Below are positions 24,692-30,115 of a DNA stretch of 30,115 bases, piece after piece. The translations under genes were made by a program, and so were the position numbers. A model generated the notes under the pieces. That model searched no databases and was not told the origin of the DNA. It worked only from the letters and a program-made list of their open reading frames with translations. Source of the stretch: Cuspidothrix sp046080125 (lineage in GTDB: Bacteria > Cyanobacteriota > Cyanobacteriia > Cyanobacteriales > Nostocaceae); NCBI GenBank assembly GCA_046080125.1, contig JBJTTJ010000196.1, positions 1 to 30,115 on the forward strand. The letters are read 5' to 3'. Position 1 is the first letter of the stretch. Every line of letters begins with the position of its first letter.

Positions 24692-24932
24692 AACGATTTG
24701 CCCTTCGTGCTGAAATAATCCTAATTACATTACCGCGTCTTTGGGTCCAGATAACAACAGCTACCCCATTTCCCAAAAAACCAATACCAAACCAGCGTTC
24801 TTCACCGTAATCAAAACGTTCATCTTCCTCAATTAACATCGGACTATCAAACATTTGTGGAACGTCTGCGAAGTCAATTTGATGTTTACGGATGTTTTCT
24901 AAATTCTTTGCTTCGTCCCACTCAAACTGCAT
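24654..24932 (-). CDS. brnT: BrnT-family ribonuclease toxin
   Basis: BrnT is a RelE-like RNase that slows growth when its antitoxin is lost. The 92 residues show the family pattern: FEWDEAKNLENIRKHQIDFA (about 3-22), EERWFGIGFLGNGVAVVIWT (about 44-63) and the C-terminal IRIISARRANRYERKRFEEY (about 70-89), which carries the conserved Arg-rich signature. Complete and overlapping brnA. The pair lies between identical 33-bp direct repeats. Confidence 0.9.
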   Translation of the reverse strand: MQFEWDEAKNLENIRKHQIDFADVPQMFDSPMLIEEDERFDYGEERWFGIGFLGNGVAVVIWTQRRGNVIRIISARRANRYERKRFEEYLTY

Positions 24933-24974
24933 TAAATTTTTAAAATGATAACTTTGTACATTCTATCATATTTT

Positions 24975-25007
24975 CCATCCTGTAAATCCTAAAATCCTGG
25001 ACATCCT
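24975..25007 (+). repeat. 33-bp direct repeat, right copy
   Basis: Identical to 24328-24360. Further AAATCCT-type units continue rightward to about 25050 (CTCTAAATCCTGTAAATCCT), ending at the ureohydrolase stop codon. Confidence 0.85.
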
Positions 25008-25052
25008 GATTCAGACAAAAAAATCAATCCTCTAAATCCTGTAAATCCTGAT

Positions 25053-26096
25053 TTAGACACCTTTCTGCGACAAATCCAACAAATTAGCCAACTTATAAAC
25101 TATCCTCGCACCCACATTTCCATCCCATTCCGCATCACCAACTTCATTCACATCAAAGCCAATAATCTTTCTCCCACTGTTAACAACTTCCCTAAATAAA
25201 CAATAAACCTGCTCTAATTCTAACCCACCCGGAACAGGTGTTCCCGTATTAGGACAAAGTTTAGGATCTAAACCATCAACATCAAAACTAATATGGACAT
25301 TCTCAGGTAAATTCTCTACTATTTCCTGACATAAATCAATCCAATTTTTACCTGCATATTGTTGTTGTTTTATCGCTGAATCATAATAAGCAACAACCCG
25401 ATTATTTGAATTATTAATTATTTCCACTTCATCAATACAAATATCCCGCAACCCCACCTGCACTAATTTAGAAATTTGCGGAATTTTCAAAGCATTAAAC
25501 ATAATTGACGCATGGGAAAATTCAAACCCTTCATAAGCATCTCTTAAATCTGCGTGTGCATCAATATGTAAAATTCCAAAATCAGGATATTGATTTGCTA
25601 AAGCTTGGAAATAACCCAAAGGTGAACTGTGATCACCACCAATTATAGCAACTTTTTTACCTAAATTCATTGCCTGCTGACATTGGCTAAATAACCATTG
25701 ATTTACCTGTTCACCAGCTTGATTAATTTCTGTGAGTGTAGGTGTTAAATCTGGTGCATCTGTTAATGCCTTACCTTCAGATTGTCTAGCAATTATTTTA
25801 GCTGCTTGTTGACGATAATAATTATTTTTATCTAGGATATCTTGAGAAATTTCTACTAAATAAATGCCCTGTTTCCAACCATCAGGATGATCAAAATCAA
25901 ACAAATCTATTTGATAGGAAGCATCTAAAATTCGCTGTGGTGCATTCGCTGTTCCCGCACCATAAGAAACAGTAACCTCCCAAGGAACAGCAAAGAAAAT
26001 TAAATTAGCAGTGTTATAATCGTAAGGTAAACCCAAGAGATTACCATTAATTTCTGCTATACCGCTAGGATCGTAGTTGGGGGTTTGATTACTCAT
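25053..26096 (-). CDS. speB: Agmatinase/ureohydrolase family protein
   Basis: Ureohydrolases split urea from guanidino compounds (agmatine, arginine or relatives) using two manganese ions. The 347-residue protein has all metal-binding motifs: GGDHSSP (about 154-160), HIDAHADLRD (about 177-186) and SFDVDGLDP (about 270-278). A glycine-rich C-terminal GFDVNEVGD contains the last conserved residues. The exact substrate cannot be read from sequence, and guanidine-specific members of this family exist in cyanobacteria, so the symbol is provisional. It is divergent from the deacetylase-family gene. Confidence 0.85.
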   Translation of the reverse strand: MSNQTPNYDPSGIAEINGNLLGLPYDYNTANLIFFAVPWEVTVSYGAGTANAPQRILDASYQIDLFDFDHPDGWKQGIYLVEISQDILDKNNYYRQQAAKIIARQSEGKALTDAPDLTPTLTEINQAGEQVNQWLFSQCQQAMNLGKKVAIIGGDHSSPLGYFQALANQYPDFGILHIDAHADLRDAYEGFEFSHASIMFNALKIPQISKLVQVGLRDICIDEVEIINNSNNRVVAYYDSAIKQQQYAGKNWIDLCQEIVENLPENVHISFDVDGLDPKLCPNTGTPVPGGLELEQVYCLFREVVNSGRKIIGFDVNEVGDAEWDGNVGARIVYKLANLLDLSQKGV

Positions 26097-26181
26097 AGTT
26101 TATTTTTTGGATGCATAGCAACAGATAGAACAGGGATGACATTTTCATTGTAGCAGAATAGACTATGAAAATCACAGGAAA

Positions 26182-26204
26182 AGGTTTGGTTATGAACCAA
26201 ACCT
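26182..26204. promoter_or_regulatory. Perfect inverted repeat between divergent genes
   Basis: AGGTTTGGTT and AACCAAACCT form a perfect 10-bp stem with a 3-base loop (ATG), in the spacer between the ureohydrolase and deacetylase-family genes. On the minus strand it is followed by TTTTCC and looks terminator-like, but no minus-strand gene ends here. It may be an operator for both genes or a dispersed hairpin. Confidence 0.5.
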
Positions 26205-26315
26205 CAGTATGAAAAAGGCTTGGACTTTAGCTAAACCTTTATACAAGGGAGATTAAGATGGGTAAAAAAGTGATAAATATTACGATAGACTACTTTGCAA
26301 ACATCCTCTTACCGT

Positions 26316-27233
26316 ATGTTTCCAATTATTTATTCCGACGAATTTTTAGACCATGATACTGGCCTCTATCATCCAGAAAAACCTGCCCGCTTAACTGCTG
26401 TGGTCAATGCTTTAAAAGCTGCTAGTTTTGCTAAACAAATTGCCTGGCAATCACCTACATCAATCCCATCTAAGCCATATTTAATGTCTTGTATCGAGAA
26501 AGTTCATGCTACAACATACATTAATAGAGTTAAAGATATAGCCGCCTCCGGTGGTGGATATTTAGATGGAGATACTCCCATTTCCCCCCGCAGTTATGAT
26601 GTTGCTTTATTGGCTGTGAGTGCGTGGTTAGACGGAGTTGACATAGTTTTAAATACATCTAATCCAAGTTTCGTATTAGCGCGTCCACCTGGGCACCACG
26701 CTTTAAGTAATACAGGTATGGGTTTTTGTTTGTTTTCTAATGCTGCTATTGCTGCTTTTTATGCTTTACAGCAGCATAGGGTTAAGCGCGTTGCTATTCT
26801 AGATTGGGACGTACATCATGGTAATGGTACGGAAGCTATAGTACAAACTCACTTAGAAATTGCCTATTGTTCTCTTCACCAATACCCAGCTTATCCCGGA
26901 ACTGGGAAAACTTCCGATCAAGGTTCACATAATAATGTGTTAAATTTACCTATCCCCCCTGGTAGTGATATTACTGTCTATCGCCCGTTATGGGAAAGGA
27001 AAATCCTCCCATTTTTAACCAATTTTCAGCCAGATTTACTAATTGTCAGCGCAGGTTATGATGCTAACGCAAATGATCCTTTAGCAAGTATGGATTTACA
27101 ACCAGAAGATTTTGGTTTATTTACAGAATACTGTTTAGGTATCACCAGAAAAATTTTGTTTGGTTTAGAAGGTGGTTATGATTTACCAAGTTTGGCTGAA
27201 TCGGTAATTGCTACTATTAAACCTTGCATATAG
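26316..27233 (+). CDS. Histone deacetylase family protein (AcuC/acetylpolyamine amidohydrolase-like)
   Basis: A zinc-dependent deacetylase-fold protein of 305 residues from ATG 26316; the longer frame from TTG 26295 adds seven residues without a family match. Motifs: LDHDTGLYHPEKPARL near the start, ARPPGHHAL (His-His pair, about 128-136), LDWDVHHGNGTEAI (zinc ligands Asp and His, about 163-176), SAGYDANANDPLASM (zinc Asp, about 244-258) and GLEGGYDLPSLAESV near the end. All catalytic residues appear present. Bacterial relatives act on acetyl-lysine or acetylated polyamines; being beside an agmatinase-family gene hints at polyamine metabolism, which is inference. Confidence 0.9.
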   Translation: MFPIIYSDEFLDHDTGLYHPEKPARLTAVVNALKAASFAKQIAWQSPTSIPSKPYLMSCIEKVHATTYINRVKDIAASGGGYLDGDTPISPRSYDVALLAVSAWLDGVDIVLNTSNPSFVLARPPGHHALSNTGMGFCLFSNAAIAAFYALQQHRVKRVAILDWDVHHGNGTEAIVQTHLEIAYCSLHQYPAYPGTGKTSDQGSHNNVLNLPIPPGSDITVYRPLWERKILPFLTNFQPDLLIVSAGYDANANDPLASMDLQPEDFGLFTEYCLGITRKILFGLEGGYDLPSLAESVIATIKPCI

Positions 27234-27866
27234 GACTGCTATTTGAATCTTGAACGAAACTCCCCATTTGCCTCCTGCTTTCCTACACAAATGATTTCAC
27301 GAATCAATTCCCATTTTAGGAGATTTATTATTGATTTGACATATACCAGTCATACCTAAAAGTTCTTGAGAAACTTTCTTGAGAATCACAGTTAATAATT
27401 CTTCTCCTTTATCTATTTACAGTAAAGATTGATTAGTAAAATTTTCAGTATACCCGATTTTTCCCGATGATTCTGCATATAAATAGGTTGTAATTACCTT
27501 GGTAAATTCCCTAAAAAATATTGCTTGTATTCCAGAAATATAGGCTTTAATAATAGGGGAATATGTAGATATTTTAAACAAAATTAATTCTATAGCTAGT
27601 CTCAGTCAATAAGTAACTATTACAACAGTTAAGATAGTAACAATACTGTGCCTATAGTAGTTGCAATTTTTACTTTTGGGATTTTTCAGTATTTTACTTA
27701 ACTAAATATAGTTAAAATTCATCAAATCTTTAGTAATAAAACTTTGCGATCATGTCATGAAAGAGCTAAAGTTTTGTTAAGATACGATTACTAGGAATTC
27801 AGCCTCCAGGCTGTAGAAAAGAATTAAATAGTACCAGTAGCTGTATAAGGTTCAGAAGGTGAACAA
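27234..27866. other. Long spacer between the deacetylase-family gene and the small membrane protein
   Basis: Contains the decayed frame at 27297-27605 and little else. A short palindrome (CAGCCTCCAGGCTG, 27801-27814) lies about 50 bp before the small membrane-protein gene and may belong to its leader. Confidence 0.5.
27297..27605 (-). pseudogene. Decayed reading frame of unknown family
   Basis: In one minus-strand frame, 103 codons contain only one internal stop (TAA at 27417-27419) before a terminal TGA. The upstream part reads LRLAIELILFKISTYSPIIK and AYISGIQAIFFREFTKVITT, and the downstream part IDKGEELLTVILKKVSQELL and GMTGICQINNKSPKMGIDS. The composition is protein-like and amphipathic, unlike the surrounding AT-rich spacer. 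No start codon is evident at the upstream end, where another in-frame TGA lies. I do not recognise the family. Confidence 0.4.
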
Positions 27867-28004
27867 ATGACCACCTATATATTTTTTGACCAAGCCCTGC
27901 AAATGCTGACCATCGCTTTTTTAGGATCAGCTATTATACTTATCGCCGCTTCTAGTATAGGTTTGGCAGTAATTGAAACTATTCAAAAAACGGGGGACAG
28001 CTAA
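27867..28004 (+). CDS. 45-residue one-helix membrane protein
   Basis: ATG at 27867, with GAAGGT 7 nt upstream as a plausible ribosome-binding site, opens a 45-codon frame. The product is MTTYIFFDQALQ, a single membrane helix (MLTIAFLGSAIILIAASSIG, about 13-32), and a polar tail KTGDS. Its size and layout are those of the small single-helix subunits of thylakoid complexes, but the sequence does not match the PsbX, PsbM, PetM, PetN or PsaM sequences that I remember. A hairpin follows, which fits an independent transcription unit. Confidence 0.6.
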   Translation: MTTYIFFDQALQMLTIAFLGSAIILIAASSIGLAVIETIQKTGDS

Positions 28005-28020
28005 AACTACTCATCAGGGT

Positions 28021-28076
28021 AGGGTATTAAAACCCTAAGAGAACGAAAGTAGAGGTAATTCATGAATTACCCCTAC
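28021..28076 (+). terminator. Paired hairpins after the small membrane-protein gene
   Basis: AGGGT...ACCCT (28021-28036) forms a small stem. Next is an 18-base perfect palindrome, GGTAATTCATGAATTACC (28054-28071), extended by GTAG/CTAC to 28049-28076. They lie 16-72 bp past the stop and may end the transcript. The second resembles a common Nostocales dispersed hairpin and lacks a T run. Confidence 0.45.
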
Positions 28077-28262
28077 CCAATAATTAGAGTTTTAGTGACA
28101 TCTTGCGTAAGTTCTAATAAATTAAAATAAATATTTATGGTTTTGACGCTGTAACTATATTTTCACTAACTGCAAATGTCATATACTGATTTTACTCCTT
28201 GATTGCTGTCACGATTTATCGGTGCTAAATATCTACTCTAAACTTATGAATTCCTGAAAATT

Positions 28263-29363
28263 ATGGCGATTATCTCCTCTAAAAAACAGCCTCCAGAACC
28301 TAACAGAGAACCAAAACAGCAGCAAGATTGGGTAAAAGTACCTTCAGCAGATAACCTATTACAACCGGAGGCTGCTATTAATGAACAGGGTAAACCGGAA
28401 GAAAGTATTCGTCCCCAGCAGTTTGCAGACTACATTGGACAGAAGGATTTAAAGGATGTTTTAGAGATTGCCATAAAAGCAGCTCAGTCTAGAGAGGAGG
28501 TAATGGATCATTTGCTGTTGTATGGCCCTCCGGGTTTAGGGAAAACCACAATGGCGATGATTTTGGCCTCGGAAATGGGGGTAAACTGCAAAATTACCAG
28601 CGCCCCAGCTTTAGAACGGCCACGGGATATCGTGGGGTTATTGGTGAATCTCAAACCGGGAGATGTACTATTTATAGACGAAATTCATCGTTTATCACGG
28701 ATGACAGAGGAGATACTATATCCAGCGATGGAGGATTACCGTTTAGACATTACGGTGGGTAAGGGTTCTAGTGCCAGAATTAGAAGTATTCCTTTATGTA
28801 AATTTACTTTAGTGGGGGCAACAACTCGCGTCGGAGCTTTAACTTCTCCATTGCGCGATCGCTTTGGTTTAATTCAAAAGTTGCGTTTTTATGAAGTTGA
28901 AGAACTTACACAAATAGTTATTCGTACTGCTGAATTATTACAAACCGCAATTAAATCAGACGGGGCAACAGAAATTGCTAGACGTTCACGGGGAACTCCC
29001 AGAATTGCCAATAGACTACTAAAACGAGTCCGTGATTATGCGGAAGTAAAGTCTTTTTCAGAAATCAATGAAACCGTTGCATCTGAAGCATTAACTCTAT
29101 TTCAGGTAGACCCATGTGGGTTAGACTGGACTGATAGAAAAATGCTCAGTGTAATAATTGAAAACTTTAATGGCGGGCCTGTAGGTTTAGAAACTATCGC
29201 CGCCACAACTGGGGAAGATACTCAAACCATTGAAGAAGTGTATGAACCCTATTTAATGCAAATAGGTTATTTAAGCCGCACACCCAGAGGCAGAATAGCA
29301 ACTAAAGCGGCTTATCAACACATGGGTTTTAAGCCCCCTAATGAACAGTTATCATTGCTTTAA
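28263..29363 (+). CDS. ruvB: Holliday junction branch-migration ATPase RuvB
   Basis: RuvB is the hexameric motor of the RuvABC recombination-repair complex. The 366-residue protein has a ~45-residue polar N-terminal extension, then the AAA+ core: FADYIGQKDLKDVLEIAIKA (about 54-73), Walker A GPPGLGKTT (about 88-96), Walker B FIDEIHRLS (about 138-146), sensor GATTRVGALTSPLRDRFG (about 184-201) and a winged-helix end (GGPVGLETIAATTGEDTQTI; YLMQIGYLSRTPRGR). No intein or gap is present. Confidence 0.97.
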   Translation: MAIISSKKQPPEPNREPKQQQDWVKVPSADNLLQPEAAINEQGKPEESIRPQQFADYIGQKDLKDVLEIAIKAAQSREEVMDHLLLYGPPGLGKTTMAMILASEMGVNCKITSAPALERPRDIVGLLVNLKPGDVLFIDEIHRLSRMTEEILYPAMEDYRLDITVGKGSSARIRSIPLCKFTLVGATTRVGALTSPLRDRFGLIQKLRFYEVEELTQIVIRTAELLQTAIKSDGATEIARRSRGTPRIANRLLKRVRDYAEVKSFSEINETVASEALTLFQVDPCGLDWTDRKMLSVIIENFNGGPVGLETIAATTGEDTQTIEEVYEPYLMQIGYLSRTPRGRIATKAAYQHMGFKPPNEQLSLL

Positions 29364-29382
29364 CGAAGGCAGAAGATTATGA

Positions 29383-29618
29383 GACATCTGGTGAAAAAGA
29401 ATCAAATTAGCTTATAAATATCTCCCAAAAAGTTGTCGAATGATAAGTAGATGGATAAATGAGATTCTTGCCTATTTTGATAACCGAACTACTCAAGGAA
29501 AGGAGTTGTAGAAGGAATTAATCAGAAAATTAAGCTCGTTAAAAGAAGAGCTTATGACTTAACTAACCTTGATAATTTCAGAAGAAGGATTCTACTAAAT
29601 TGGTATTTTTCCTACTAA
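29383..29618 (+). pseudogene. C-terminal relic of an ISL3-family transposase
   Basis: From 29395 one frame reads KRIKLAYKYLPKSCRMISRW and INEILAYFDNRTTQG, then an extra base near 29502-29510 shifts it, and the other frame continues VVEGINQKIKLVKRRAYDLT and NLDNFRRRILLNWYFSY to a stop at 29616-29618. The YFDNRTTxGVVEGIN...KxIKRxAYG...NFxNFRxRxLLNWYF pattern is the C-terminal signature of ISL3-type transposases. The bulk of the IS is gone. The right edge directly meets the 140-bp repeat. Confidence 0.75.
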
Positions 29619-29624
29619 TTTATC

Positions 29625-29764
29625 ATATTTAAGTAAGTAGATGAGAATAAATCAAAGTAGATTAAGTAATGTAAAAAAATGAGCTGCTTTGTAGTGAGGA
29701 CTTGAGTCCTCAAATGAGGAATAAATTCCTCACTACAAACTTTGAATTATCCAGTCCGTTCTAC
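29625..29764. repeat. 140-bp dispersed repeat, copy 2
   Basis: Near-identical to 12716-12852. This copy has five extra bases (TTGAG) that turn the upper arm into a small nested hairpin (GAGGACTTGAGTCCTC). The outer arms GTAGTGAGGA and TCCTCACTAC are unchanged. It begins seven bases after the transposase relic's stop. Confidence 0.85.
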
Positions 29765-29885
29765 TTAGTCTGGAAGAGCCGTTTTTGTTTCTGGTTGAAT
29801 TGGATGATTAGCAACGCTAAACCCTGTTTAATATTGCAGAAAATTTTTGCAAATTCCAATAAATTAAATAATTTCCAAATTGGAT

Positions 29886-29931
29886 AAAAAACAAAAACAA
29901 CAAACCCCCTCATGATTGTCATGAGAGGGGA
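29886..29931 (-). terminator. Intrinsic terminator of the rRNA operon
   Basis: CCCCCTCATGA and TCATGAGAGGGG (29905-29930) pair around a TTG loop with one bulge. On the minus strand the stem is followed by TTTGTTGTTTTTG. It lies about 15 bp past the 3' end of the 5S rRNA gene. Confidence 0.85.
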
Positions 29932-29944
29932 TGTAAAATAAAAA

Positions 29945-30063
29945 ACCTGGCATCGAGCTATTTTGACAGAGGGCAACCCCTCAACTATCGTCGCCGCAGC
30001 AGCGTTTCACCTCTGAGTTCGGGAAGGGATCAGTGTGGTTCCACCGCGCCATAGACACCAGGA
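29945..30063 (-). rRNA. rrf: 5S ribosomal RNA
   Basis: On the minus strand the sequence begins TCCTGGTGTCTATGGCGCGG, contains the conserved CCCGAACTCAGAGGTGAAAC block, and ends TAGCTCGATGCCAGG, which pairs with the 5' end. Length is about 119 nt, as expected. It is followed by a terminator, so it is the last gene of a minus-strand rRNA operon, with 23S rRNA expected to the right of the window. Confidence 0.96.
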
Positions 30064-30073
30064 AAGCCTGATG

Positions 30074-30101
30074 ATTTTGGATTTTGGATTTTGGATTTTA
30101 G
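30074..30101. repeat. Heptamer array in the presumed 23S-5S spacer
   Basis: Three ATTTTGG units and one ATTTTAG unit stand head to tail, 11 bp upstream of the 5S 5' end. The unit is the same as in the array at 2291-2326. If the 23S gene follows as expected, the array lies in the transcribed spacer of the rRNA operon. Confidence 0.7.
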
Positions 30102-30115
30102 ATTGCAGAAAATAA

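Noticed and set aside
24328..25007. Integrase-type attachment sites around brnTA
   Set aside because: No integrase is nearby and the unit resembles common AAATCCT spacer repeats; only a recombination cassette is suggested, as a finding.
28263..29363. Intein or insertion in ruvB
   Set aside because: Walker A, Walker B, sensor and winged-helix motifs follow at normal spacing over 366 residues.

Overview
The window looks like chromosomal DNA of a filamentous, heterocyst-forming cyanobacterium (Nostocales). I base this on sulfolipid synthesis genes (sqdB, sqdX), the conserved cyanobacterial gene order purC-omp85-lpxC-fabZ-lpxA-lpxB, about sixteen HIP1 octamers (GCGATCGC), AT-rich spacers, and heptanucleotide tandem arrays of the STRR type. 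I cannot fix the genus. Several broken genes and transposon relics suggest an eroding, repeat-rich genome.

Layout. 1-8.4 kb: an outer-membrane block on the minus strand. Transcription runs purC, bamA/omp85, lpxC, fabZ, lpxA, lpxB, then a DNA cytosine methyltransferase cut by the left edge. These genes make lipid A and insert outer-membrane proteins. The bamA frame carries an in-frame TAG 58 codons before its natural end. 8.4-12.4 kb: a small DUF7219-like protein, the sulfolipid pair sqdB-sqdX, and a lipoprotein whose stop codon lies inside a tandem array. 12.4-14.1 kb: a repeat-rich spacer with a Uma2 relic and one copy of a ~140-bp dispersed repeat, then a Rieske protein that seems to lack its mononuclear-iron histidines. 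14.4-16.7 kb: a SucC/SucD-like pair with altered catalytic residues. 17.1-22.5 kb: a membrane-anchored protein of unknown function, aroE, an alpha/beta hydrolase and ilvA.

22.6-25.0 kb is an accessory island. It holds a fossil type II restriction-modification system: adenine methyltransferase and candidate endonuclease have lost their 3' halves through what looks like one deletion, while the controller gene and its operator-like sites remain. Next come a small gene paired with an antitoxin-like gene broken by TGA, and a BrnT/BrnA toxin-antitoxin pair bracketed by identical 33-bp direct repeats. 25.0-30.1 kb: an agmatinase-family ureohydrolase, a divergent histone-deacetylase-family protein, a decayed reading frame, a small one-helix membrane protein, ruvB, an ISL3 transposase relic with the second copy of the 140-bp repeat, and the 5S rRNA gene at the end of a minus-strand rRNA operon whose 23S gene should lie beyond the right edge.

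The clearest candidates for follow-up are the bamA nonsense codon, the restriction-modification fossil with retained operators, the SucCD-like pair without its phosphohistidine, and the repeats that supply codons, starts and stops to genes. I did not find a convincing complete new system.
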